Below are positions 1-8,029 of a DNA stretch of 64,000 nt, one piece after another. This stretch comes from XN24 sp047921395. Lineage in GTDB: Bacteria; Pseudomonadota; Gammaproteobacteria; Steroidobacterales; XN24. The DNA lies in assembly GCA_047921395.1 (NCBI GenBank), contig JBLRWH010000004.1, forward strand, positions 14,273-78,272. The letters are read 5' to 3'. The translations under genes were made by a program, and so were the position numbers. Within the stretch, counting starts at the first letter, position 1; each line of letters opens with the position of its first letter. The notes under the pieces were generated by a model. That model searched no databases and was not told the DNA's origin. It was given only the letters and a program-made list of their open reading frames with translations.

Positions 1-131
1 ATCCCGCAGCCACCCCGATATGGCTGGCGCCTTTGGCATCCCAATCCCGCAGCCAGCGAGACGATCGCGGTGCTCCGCGATTTACCGGTGGCTGAGGCGG
101 CCCCCACGGCAAGCTCCCCTGAACAGCGCCG

Positions 132-323
132 AACCCTGTCCTGGTCGAGAGGCGCCAAGGCAGCAGCGTTGCCTCCCTCGGGCGGGGAAGCGCCAGGACC
201 CGCAGCACCCATCCCTACCGGCGCGGGGCGCCTGTACCGCGGACGGCGCAGCGGGCGGGGGATGTCATGGGCCCGCTTAGGGAGCTTGTAATGTCGCGAG
301 CGAAGCGGGCCCGTGACAGTCCC
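132..323 (+). repeat. Dispersed repeat family 1, copy A
   Basis: This stretch matches 63752-63943 read on the opposite strand without gaps over about 190 bases. The match is near-identical in the last 75 bases and diverged but recognisable before that. The core is a hairpin with arms GTCATGGGCCCGCTT (264-278) and AAGCGGGCCCGTGAC (303-317), one mismatch, preceded by GCAGCGGGCGGGGGATGTC. A third copy lies at 49921-49989. No transposase is nearby. The rest of 1-355 holds no gene I can support; the kinase gene on the minus strand ends at 356. Confidence 0.85.
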
Positions 324-355
324 CGTCCGCGGTCAGCCAGCCACCGTAAAGGCGG

Positions 356-3300
356 TCAGCCCGCCGCCGCCCGCGCTGCATCCACCGCAGACTGGCGCCG
401 CGCCAGCAGCAGCTGGCTCATGATGGCGCGCAGCGCCGCCGGCTTCACGGGCTTGCGCATGATGGAGAAGCCGACCTCGCGGACGCGCTCGCGCACTTCC
501 TCGCCGTAGTCGGCGGTGATGATCACCGCTGGAACCTCGCCCCAGCGCCCGCGTACCGCAGCGATGGTCTTCAGGCCGTGATCGGTCCCGTCGAGGTGGT
601 AGTCCGCGAGCATCAGGTCGGGCGGTCGGCCGGCCTCCTCCAGGGCGGCGAGCGCCCCGGCGGTATCCGTCGCGGTGATGACCTCGCACGCCCAGCCGTC
701 CAGCAGGTGCGCCATGCCCTCGAGAATGCTGAGCTCGTTGTCGACGCAGAGCACCAGGGCCTCGTCGAGGCGGGCCACCGGGCGATGAATTGCGACCTCG
801 GGGATGACCAGGGCTTCCGCACTGGAGATCGGCACCTCGACGGAGAACACGGAACCGCGCCCGAGCTCGGAGCTGACGCTGATCTCGTGCCCCAGGGCGC
901 GGGCCATGCGCTGCACGATCGCGAGGCCGAGGCCCATGCCCTTGGCGCCCATCTCGTCGCGCGGCTGGAAGCGGCGGAACTCCTCGTAGATGTCCCGCTC
1001 CAGGTGCTCGGCGGGGATGCCGGGGCCGGTGTCGAGCACCTGGATGGAGAGGAAATTGCCGCGGCGCCGGCAGCCGAGCACGACCCGGCCCTGCCGGGTG
1101 TAGCGCAGCGCGTTGGAGAGGAAATTCTGCAGGATGCGGCGCAGGAACTGGCGGTCGCTGTGCACCGTCACCCGACTGGGTACGGTATGGAACTCGATGC
1201 CACGCTCGCGGGCGATGATGCCGAACTCCACGCCGAGAGTCGCGAGGATGTCGTCGACGCGGAAGTCCGTGTAGCGTGGCTCGAGCGCGCCCGCGTCGAG
1301 CTTGGAAATGTCCAGCAGCGCCGTCAGCAGTTCCTCGGCCGCTCGCAAAGAGCTGTCGATGCGCTCGATCGCGCGCACCGTCTTGCCATCGTGCTCGCCC
1401 TGGCCGAGCGCTGACGTGAACAGCCGGGCCGCGTTGAGCGGCTGCAGGAGGTCGTGGCTGGCGGCCGCGAGGAAGCGGGTCTTGGAGAGGTTGGCGGCCT
1501 CGGCGTCGCCCTTCGCGTCCCTGAGCGCCCGCTCGATGCGGTTCCTGAGCTCAATCTCGCTGCGCAGCCGGCGGTTCACCTCGGAGAGTTCGCGGGTGCG
1601 GTCCTGCACCCGCTGTTCCAGCGTATCGAAGGACACCTTCAGCTCCTGCTGGGCGCGGCGACGCTCGGTGATGTCGTGGAACAGCGCGAAGAAGCCCTGC
1701 ACCGCGCCCTCGTCATCGAACTGCGGGATATAGGTTGCCTCGGCGTAGCGCCAGCCGCCGGCCCCGTCGGGCGTCGCCACCTCGAAGCTCTGGCGAATCC
1801 CGGCCAGCGCGCCCTCCATGTGCACCTCGCGCTCGAGGTAGCTCTCCCGGCCGAGCACCTCGTGGACGCGGCGCTCGCAGATTTCGTCTCGCCCCAGCCC
1901 GAGCGCCTGCTCGTAAGCCTTGTTGACGAAGCGGTAGACGAGGTCACGGTCGACATAGGCGATGAGCACCGGGACGTTGTCGGTGTAGATGCGGATGTTC
2001 GACTCGCTTTCGCGCAGCGCCTGCTCGGTGCGCTTGTGCTCCGTGATGTCGCTGAAGCTGGCCACGTAACCGCCGCCGGGGAGCGGGTTGACGCGCATCT
2101 CGACCACCGAGCCGTCGTCCCGGGTGCGCTGGAACACGTGCGGGGTGCCGTGCTCGAAGTGCCCGAGCCGCTTGGCGACATGCGTCTCGACGTCGCCGGG
2201 GCCGCAGCGCCCGAGACTCGCGTTGTAGCGAATCAGGGTCTCGACGGGCGTGCCGATGCGGAGCAGCTCGTCAGGGTACTCGAACAGCTCGGCGTAGCGA
2301 CGGTTCCACGCCACCAGGCGCAGGTCCGCATCGATGACGCTGATGCCCTCGGCGACGTTTTCCAGGGTGGTTTCCAGCAGGTCGCGGTTGAAGCGGGACA
2401 CCTGGGACGCCTCGCCGACGATGCTCGCCACGTCCTCGATCTGCAGCTCGGCGCCGCGCAGCGCGGAGACCAGCACGGTGCGCGCCGCCGAGGCGCCCAT
2501 GGCGCCCGACAGCAGGCGCTCCGTCAGGTCGAGCAGCTGGACGTCCGCCCGCAGCCCCTCGGCGAGCGGCAGGCCGCGCTCGCGCAGGTGCGCCTCGAAT
2601 GCCGCCCGGGCCTTGTCGCGGCCGATGAAGCGCTCCGCCAGGATGCGCAGGTCGCCGACCTTGGCCGAACCCCGGATGCGGTCCGTGAACGGCGGCAGCA
2701 GGCCGCCACCCCCGGCATTGTCCCCCGCGCTGCCGACGAAGGCGGCGGCCTGGCGGCGCTCCATCAGGCGCGGCGCGGTCAGGTGGGAAAAGCCGACGAA
2801 GCAGGCGATATTGGCGCCCAGGCTCCAGAGTACGCCGTGCGTCACCGCATCGAGCCCTGCCACCCCGAACAGGGCGTAGGGACGGAGCCAGGCGAGGCCG
2901 AAGGGCCCCTCGCTGACCAGCCCCGGGGGCAGCCAGCCCGTCTGGACGAAGGCCGGGATAAGGAGGGTCCAGCCCCAGATGATGAAGCCCGCCCACATGC
3001 CGGCTACCGCGCCGGCGCGCGTCGCGCGGCGCCAGTACAGCCCACCGATCATGGCCGGGCCGAACTGCGCGGCCAGCGCGAAGGACAGCAAGCCGATCGA
3101 TGCCAGCGCGCCGTACATGCCGATCACGCGGTACGCCAGCCAGGCGAGCGCCAGGATGCCGACGATCAGCACGCGCCGGATATAGATCAGCAGCCTGGCG
3201 AGATCCCGCCGGCGGGTGACCTCTTCGCCGCGCAGCTTGACCAGGGCCGGCATCACGATCTCGTTGCAGAGCATGGTGCTGCAGGCGATGGTCGCGACGA

Positions 3301-4333
3301 TCACCATGCCCGTCGCCGCGGAGAATCCGCCCAGGAAGGCCAGCAGCGCGAGCCCTTCCTGGCCGTTCGCCATCGGCAGGCTCAGCAGGAAGCCGTCGGC
3401 ATTTGCGCCGCTGCCCTGGGTGATGATGCCCGCCACAGCGATCGGCACCACGAACAGCGTGAACACGGCCAGGTAGATCGGGAACGTCCAGCGGGCCAGC
3501 GCCAGGTCGCGCGGGCTGGTGTTCTCGACGACCGCGACGTGGAACTGGCGCGGCAGGCAGAGGATCGCCAGCATCGAAATGACCGTCAGCACGAGGAAGC
3601 TGTGGTCGATGGTCGCGGTCGAGTAGAGTCGCATGACCGCCTCGTTCGCCTGCGACGCCGTCACCAGCGTGCGCGGCCCGTCGAACAGGCCGTAGACGAC
3701 CCACAGGCCCACGGCGACGAAGGCGATCAGCTTGACCGCCGACTCGAAGGCCACCGCCAACACCATGCCGCGGTGGCTCTCGGTCGAGTCGACCTGGCGG
3801 GTGCCGAACAGGATGGTGAACACCGCCAGCACGGCGGCGGCGGCCAGGCCGGTGTCCTCCGTGATCGGGGGCACCGCGTTCATGCCCACGCCGCCGGTGA
3901 TCAGGCTGTAGCTGCCGGCGACCGCCTTGAGCTGCAGTGCAATATAAGGAAGGACTGTGACCAGGGCCATGACGGAGGCGAGCGCGGCGATGCCCTGGGC
4001 CTTGCCGTAGCGGGAGGCGATGAAGTCCGCGACCGAGGTGATGCTCTGCTGCTTGCTGACGGCCACGATGCGGGCCGGCACGCGGGTCATCAGCAGGAAA
4101 ACGATGATCGGCCCGAGATAGATCGCGAGGTAGTCCCAGCCGCTCGAGGCGGCCCGGCCGACGGCCCCGAAAAACGTCCAGGAGCTGCAATAGACGCCCA
4201 GCGCGAGGCTGTAGACGATGGGCGTCGGCACGTAAATGCCGCGCCGATGCAACCGGTCGCCCGTGTAGGCCACCAGGAACAAGAGCACTACATAGGCCAG
4301 CGCGACGACCGGGGGAACCCAGGTCTCAAGCAT
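356..4333 (-). CDS. CrbS/MxtR-like hybrid sensor histidine kinase with Na+/solute symporter input domain
   Basis: This 1325-residue protein begins with an SSS-type multi-helix membrane domain (about residues 1-500), followed by a STAC-like linker (about 545-620). Two PAS domains (about 650-770 and 780-900) and a coiled coil come next. The kinase core has the H-box SHDLLQPLNAAR (His near 960) and an HATPase domain with DTGPGIP and GMGLGLAIV. A receiver domain with LMLADYHLDG (Asp near 1243) ends it. The order matches the CrbS/MxtR family, which senses or couples to acetate-type substrates and drives acs/actP expression through a LuxR-type regulator. No such regulator gene is in the window, although the protein carries its own receiver. 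It is divergent from the DUF4212/symporter pair at 4595-6717, a likely target. Confidence 0.9.
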   Translation of the reverse strand: MLETWVPPVVALAYVVLLFLVAYTGDRLHRRGIYVPTPIVYSLALGVYCSSWTFFGAVGRAASSGWDYLAIYLGPIIVFLLMTRVPARIVAVSKQQSITSVADFIASRYGKAQGIAALASVMALVTVLPYIALQLKAVAGSYSLITGGVGMNAVPPITEDTGLAAAAVLAVFTILFGTRQVDSTESHRGMVLAVAFESAVKLIAFVAVGLWVVYGLFDGPRTLVTASQANEAVMRLYSTATIDHSFLVLTVISMLAILCLPRQFHVAVVENTSPRDLALARWTFPIYLAVFTLFVVPIAVAGIITQGSGANADGFLLSLPMANGQEGLALLAFLGGFSAATGMVIVATIACSTMLCNEIVMPALVKLRGEEVTRRRDLARLLIYIRRVLIVGILALAWLAYRVIGMYGALASIGLLSFALAAQFGPAMIGGLYWRRATRAGAVAGMWAGFIIWGWTLLIPAFVQTGWLPPGLVSEGPFGLAWLRPYALFGVAGLDAVTHGVLWSLGANIACFVGFSHLTAPRLMERRQAAAFVGSAGDNAGGGGLLPPFTDRIRGSAKVGDLRILAERFIGRDKARAAFEAHLRERGLPLAEGLRADVQLLDLTERLLSGAMGASAARTVLVSALRGAELQIEDVASIVGEASQVSRFNRDLLETTLENVAEGISVIDADLRLVAWNRRYAELFEYPDELLRIGTPVETLIRYNASLGRCGPGDVETHVAKRLGHFEHGTPHVFQRTRDDGSVVEMRVNPLPGGGYVASFSDITEHKRTEQALRESESNIRIYTDNVPVLIAYVDRDLVYRFVNKAYEQALGLGRDEICERRVHEVLGRESYLEREVHMEGALAGIRQSFEVATPDGAGGWRYAEATYIPQFDDEGAVQGFFALFHDITERRRAQQELKVSFDTLEQRVQDRTRELSEVNRRLRSEIELRNRIERALRDAKGDAEAANLSKTRFLAAASHDLLQPLNAARLFTSALGQGEHDGKTVRAIERIDSSLRAAEELLTALLDISKLDAGALEPRYTDFRVDDILATLGVEFGIIARERGIEFHTVPSRVTVHSDRQFLRRILQNFLSNALRYTRQGRVVLGCRRRGNFLSIQVLDTGPGIPAEHLERDIYEEFRRFQPRDEMGAKGMGLGLAIVQRMARALGHEISVSSELGRGSVFSVEVPISSAEALVIPEVAIHRPVARLDEALVLCVDNELSILEGMAHLLDGWACEVITATDTAGALAALEEAGRPPDLMLADYHLDGTDHGLKTIAAVRGRWGEVPAVIITADYGEEVRERVREVGFSIMRKPVKPAALRAIMSQLLLARRQSAVDAARAAAG

Positions 4334-4500
4334 CCCAACGCCTCCCCGTCCAGCCGGCCGTCTGTTTGCGGGTGCGCCGGTCCGGACACGCCGATGCTAA
4401 CCATAACCGTTGCCGCGAGGAAGCGCGCCGCCCCCTCAATCTTTCCAGACTGCGACTAAGGTCGCAGGGACAAGCTCCGGGCGCGCTGCTAGTTTCACCA

Positions 4501-4530
4501 GACCCGACCCGGCAACGCGGGTTTCGGGTC
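4501..4530 (+). promoter_or_regulatory. Hairpin in the leader of the DUF4212-symporter operon
   Basis: GACCCGA (4501-4507) pairs with TCGGGTC (4524-4530), and CCCG (4508-4511) pairs with CGGG (4518-4521), leaving a two-base bulge. It lies about 65 bases before the GTG start of the DUF4212 gene, inside the 261-base divergent spacer. It is followed by GTTAAAAC rather than a clean T-run, so it could be a weak attenuator or a leader structure. The spacer must also hold the promoters of both divergent transcripts; no clear sigma-70 boxes were seen. Confidence 0.35.
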
Positions 4531-4594
4531 GTTAAAACAGATAAGGCCTTTGTGGGCCAGATACCAATTCGAGGAACTCGAGGGAGGATAAGCT

Positions 4595-4864
4595 GTGTCT
4601 ACACTCAGCGCTCAAGATCGCGTCGAACACTGGCGTCGCACGCGAAACCTGATGATCGGGCATCTGGCCGTCTGGTTCGTGTTTGCCTATGTCGTGCACT
4701 GGTTTGCGGTACCGCTCAACAACATCAACTTCTTCGGCTGGCCGCTCGGATATTACATGTCCGCCCAGGGTTCCCTGGCGGTCTTCGTCGTCCAGCTGTT
4801 CGTCTTCAACAAGCAGCAGCACGCCATCGACACCAAGTTCGGCGTCGCTGAAGACCAGGCATAG
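4595..4864 (+). CDS. DUF4212 small membrane subunit of a Na+/solute symporter
   Basis: This 89-residue protein has two hydrophobic helices (about residues 24-45 and 54-74). The N-terminal HWRRTRNLM stretch and the FGWPLGYYMSAQGS segment between the helices are typical of DUF4212. The GTG start is supported by GGAGG seven bases upstream. It ends 11 bases before the large symporter gene. DUF4212 proteins are regularly encoded just upstream of VC_2705-type sodium:solute symporters and are taken to be their small accessory subunit in the inner membrane, much as YjcH accompanies ActP. Role by family and context. Confidence 0.92.
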   Translation: MSTLSAQDRVEHWRRTRNLMIGHLAVWFVFAYVVHWFAVPLNNINFFGWPLGYYMSAQGSLAVFVVQLFVFNKQQHAIDTKFGVAEDQA

Positions 4865-4875
4865 GGGGAACCGAT

Positions 4876-6717
4876 ATGGGCATGCAATGGGAAGGGAAGT
4901 CGTTCATCGACAATCTCCCGAAAATTTACGGCGTCTATACGGGCGGCTTCCTCGCGTTCTTCGCGTTGATGGCGTTCTTCGAGACGCTCGGCATGAGCGC
5001 GGACGTGATCGGCATCCTGTTCGTCGCTTTCACGATCGCGATCTACGCCTTCATCGGCGTGCTTTCGCGAACCATGGCGGTCGAGGCCTACTACGTAGCG
5101 GGCCGCAGCGTGCCGCCGGTGTTCAATGGCATGGCGACGGCGGCCGACTGGATGTCGGGCGCGTCCTTCGTCGCGATGGCCGGCGGCATCTTCATGGCCG
5201 GCCACAGCTACATGGCCTTCGTCGTGGGCTGGACCGGCGGCTACATCCTGGTCTCCACGCTGATGGCGCCGTACCTGCGCAAGTTCGGCTGCTACACGGT
5301 GCCTGACTTCATCGGCACGCGTTACGGCGGCAAGCTGACGCGCTTCTGCGCGGTCGTGGTGCTGGTGGTCGCGTCCTTCACGTACGTGACGGCCCAGATC
5401 ACCGCCACCGGCACCATCGCGGCGCGCGCCTTCCAGATCCCCTTTGAGGTCGGGGTGTGGTTCGGCCTGGCCGGCATCCTGGTGTGCTCCATGCTCGGCG
5501 GCATGCGCGCGGTGACCTGGACCCAGGTGGCCCAGTACATCGTGCTCATCATCGCCTACCTGATCCCGATCTTCTGGATGTCCGTGGTGCAGGGTTTCGG
5601 CTGGCTACCGCACTTCGAGTACGGCGGCGCCGTCAGGCGCATCATGGAGCTGGAGCCGATGATCGGCGTCGGCACGGCGGCGGCCGAGGCGGTACCGGGA
5701 CTCTCGGTACTCACGGCGCTGCACGCGACGCCGCGGGAAGGCGCGCTGGCGGCCTGGCAGTTCGTCACCCTGGTGGCCTGCATGATGGTTGGCACGGCCT
5801 CGCTGCCGCACATCCTGATGCGCTACTTCACCACCCCTTCGGTGCGTGACGCACGCAACTCGGTGGCCTGGTCGCTGTTCTTCATCTTCCTGTTGTACTC
5901 CTCGGCGCCCGCGCTGGCGACGTTCAGCAAGCTGCAGATGATCGACCCGACCCTGCCCACGTCCATCATCGGCGACCAGATCGAGGCCGTGATGGCGCTG
6001 GAGTGGATCCAGAAGTGGGGCGCCATCGGGCTGCTCGCGATCCGGGACAGCAACGCGGACGGGATACTCCAGATCAACGAGTTCTTCCTGAACCCGGACA
6101 TCATCGTGCTGGCGACGCCGGAAATGGCCGGCCTGCCATACGTGATCTCGGGCCTCGTCGCCGCCGGCGGCATGGCGGCCGCCATGTCCACGGCCGACGG
6201 CCTGTTGCTGGCCATGGCAAACGCCCTGTCGCACGATCTGTACTACAAGATCATCGACCCGAAGGCCGAAACCAAGAAGCGCCTGCTCACCGCCCGCATC
6301 CTGCTGCTGGTCATCGGCGCCGCCGGCGCCCTGGTCGCAAGCTTGAAGCTCACCGGCATCCTGGGCGCGGTCGCATGGGCGTTCTGCTTCGCCATGTCGG
6401 GGCTGTTCTTCCCGCTCGTGCTCGGCGTGTGGTGGAAGCGCGCCAATCGCGAAGGCGCGATCGCCGGCATGGTATTCGGTCTGGGCGCCGGCTGGTGGTA
6501 CCTGCTCGCGGTGCGTAACCCCGAGGCGTGGTATGGCATCGCGAAGCCCTGGATCGGCCTGAATGACCTGCGCTTCGGCATCGTCGGCGCGATTGCGAGC
6601 CTGGTCTCAATGGTCGTCGTGACACTGCTGACGAAGGCGCCGAGCGAGGAGATCCAGCGCATGGTGGACGAGGTCCGCATCCCGAGCGGCGATACGATCA
6701 TTCCTTCCAAGGCCTGA
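4876..6717 (+). CDS. VC_2705-type sodium:solute symporter (acetate/carboxylate family)
   Basis: This 613-residue SSS-family permease has about 13 membrane helices. Visible family segments include YYVAGRSVPPVFNGMATAAD near the N-terminus, the GTRYGGKLTRF loop and AAAMSTADGLLLAMANALSHD late in the protein. It resembles ActP-like transporters but carries an extra hydrophilic insert (about residues 385-420, IRDSNADGILQINEFF) that looks like an EF-hand Ca2+ loop with Asp and Asn at liganding positions. It is co-transcribed with the DUF4212 gene. The likely substrate is a short monocarboxylate such as acetate; this is inferred from family and from the divergent CrbS-like sensor. A GGGGAA ribosome-binding site precedes the ATG. 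Confidence 0.9.
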   Translation: MGMQWEGKSFIDNLPKIYGVYTGGFLAFFALMAFFETLGMSADVIGILFVAFTIAIYAFIGVLSRTMAVEAYYVAGRSVPPVFNGMATAADWMSGASFVAMAGGIFMAGHSYMAFVVGWTGGYILVSTLMAPYLRKFGCYTVPDFIGTRYGGKLTRFCAVVVLVVASFTYVTAQITATGTIAARAFQIPFEVGVWFGLAGILVCSMLGGMRAVTWTQVAQYIVLIIAYLIPIFWMSVVQGFGWLPHFEYGGAVRRIMELEPMIGVGTAAAEAVPGLSVLTALHATPREGALAAWQFVTLVACMMVGTASLPHILMRYFTTPSVRDARNSVAWSLFFIFLLYSSAPALATFSKLQMIDPTLPTSIIGDQIEAVMALEWIQKWGAIGLLAIRDSNADGILQINEFFLNPDIIVLATPEMAGLPYVISGLVAAGGMAAAMSTADGLLLAMANALSHDLYYKIIDPKAETKKRLLTARILLLVIGAAGALVASLKLTGILGAVAWAFCFAMSGLFFPLVLGVWWKRANREGAIAGMVFGLGAGWWYLLAVRNPEAWYGIAKPWIGLNDLRFGIVGAIASLVSMVVVTLLTKAPSEEIQRMVDEVRIPSGDTIIPSKA

Positions 6718-6738
6718 TCGTACAGAGACACTCTCTGG

Positions 6739-6768
6739 GAGCCGGGGCGAGGCAACTCGCCCCGGCTC
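6739..6768 (+). terminator. Hairpin terminator after the symporter operon
   Basis: A perfect 13-bp stem, GAGCCGGGGCGAG (6739-6751) and its complement (6756-6768), closes on a GCAA loop and is followed by ATTTATGTG. The T-run is imperfect. Placed 21 bases after the symporter stop, it probably ends the DUF4212-symporter transcript. Confidence 0.7.
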
Positions 6769-6855
6769 ATTTATGTGTGAGAGAATTTTGCGGCGCGTCC
6801 GGGCGATGACCATCCGTCCAGGCGACTGCGCCGAGGCGACTTACGGAGTGACCGG

Positions 6856-7212
6856 ATGACCGAGGGAATCCCGTTCTGGGCGATTGGGCTGGACTACGTG
6901 CTCGGCATGATCATGTGGACGCTGATCGGGCGCTTCGGCATGCGCCTGTTCCTGCCGGAAGACAGCAAGTTCTTCTTCAGCCGCTTCTTCATCCGCGTCA
7001 CCGATCCGCTGATCCGGCTGTTCAAGCCGATCACGCCGGAATTCCTGATCGCGCCCATGGTGCCGCTCTACGTCGCGTGGTTCTTCTTCATGTTCCGCTT
7101 CTACCTCATGCCGTGGATGCTGGGCTACTCGGTCATGGGCATGCTGTCCTTCCCGCTCGAAGGCCAGATCGCGCAGGGGATCTATTACCTGGGCCGGCTG
7201 TTCGGAGGCTAG
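6856..7212 (+). CDS. Small membrane protein of unknown function
   Basis: This 118-residue protein is rich in Phe, Trp and Met, with hydrophobic segments at about residues 9-28 and 68-100 and an amphipathic FFSRFFIRVTDPLIRLFKPI stretch between them. The repeated helix-then-VTDPLI-like pattern is vaguely YggT-like, but I do not recognise a named family. GGAGTG lies eight bases before the ATG. It ends convergently with the next gene, the two stop codons overlapping. It follows the symporter operon's terminator, so it probably has its own promoter. Confidence 0.7.
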   Translation: MTEGIPFWAIGLDYVLGMIMWTLIGRFGMRLFLPEDSKFFFSRFFIRVTDPLIRLFKPITPEFLIAPMVPLYVAWFFFMFRFYLMPWMLGYSVMGMLSFPLEGQIAQGIYYLGRLFGG

Positions 7213-7934
7213 CCGGTCGCGCTTTCCGGCAGGGCCCGGAGGATGGCCTCGGCGTCGAGGTCGCGGGCGAAATCGCGCCGCACCTCCTGCCAGCGAAAGC
7301 GCACCGAGTTACGCACGATGTCCTCGTCGAGTTCCTTGAGCTCGTCCAGGATCGGCGCCCAGCGGATCAGCGCAGTCGGGCTTTCGCTGAAGGCCGCCTC
7401 ATCTGCGCCGACCGTCAGCCAGTCGATGCGCGCCACCCGCTCGCGCACCCGCCGGGCATGGGCGGCAAATTCGTCGCCCGCCTCCGTCGGCGTCCCGTTG
7501 GCCTCGAGGATGCCGTCCACCAGCGCATTCACCAGCCGGCCGATACGCAGGGTTTCCCGCGGCGCCTGTTGCGCCAGGCGGCTGCCCGTGTAAACGGCGA
7601 TGTCGGAGAGGCACGCGAGCCAGATATGCCACTTGGCGATGTTGATGCCTGCCACGAAGGGGTCGTCCTCGAACAGCTCCGGGTAACGCATCCCCGCGCG
7701 GGTGCGCAGGTAGCCGTACAGCGAGGTCTGCGCGATGAAACTCGCGCGCGTCTCGAGGAACCGCGACAGCGCCTCGGGGGTATCGATGGGCTCCGCCTTC
7801 GAGGCCCGCCCGAGCCCGAAGTACGCCTTGAACGTACGCCAGATCTCCCCGGGGCGAAACGACAGGCGCTCGCCCGGTGCGGACGGTTGCCGCCGTACGA
7901 CGCGACGATGACGTGGCTTGTCGGGATTGGACAT
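7209..7934 (-). CDS. Conserved-looking hypothetical protein
   Basis: This 241-residue soluble protein has a basic, low-complexity N-terminus (KPRHRRVVRRQPSAP) and then a mostly helical body. Features include ETRASFIAQTSLYGYLRTRAG (about 65-85), a Trp/His-containing AKWHIWLACLSD segment, and an acidic C-terminal part ending in LDELKELDEDIVRNSVRFRWQEVRRDF. There is no signal peptide and no catalytic motif that I recognise. It sits divergently from the DUF294 gene and convergently with the small membrane protein. ATG at 7934 is used; GTG at 7937 is an alternative. Coding is supported by length and the absence of a better reading on the other strand. Confidence 0.75.
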   Translation of the reverse strand: MSNPDKPRHRRVVRRQPSAPGERLSFRPGEIWRTFKAYFGLGRASKAEPIDTPEALSRFLETRASFIAQTSLYGYLRTRAGMRYPELFEDDPFVAGINIAKWHIWLACLSDIAVYTGSRLAQQAPRETLRIGRLVNALVDGILEANGTPTEAGDEFAAHARRVRERVARIDWLTVGADEAAFSESPTALIRWAPILDELKELDEDIVRNSVRFRWQEVRRDFARDLDAEAILRALPESATG

Positions 7935-8029
7935 CACTCATCCAGTGCGCTGCGTGGACCGACTGGCATTATACGGTGCGCGCGCCCTCGGATGCCGATC
8001 GAAGCGCGTTGGCGCTATGATTGGGGACT

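Noticed and set aside
1454..4459. A 1001-codon open frame on the plus strand opposite the sensor kinase
   Set aside because: It is the mirror frame of a GC-rich gene; the translation is low-complexity (Arg, Gly, His, Ala, Asp), has no domains, and the minus strand carries intact PAS, kinase and receiver motifs.
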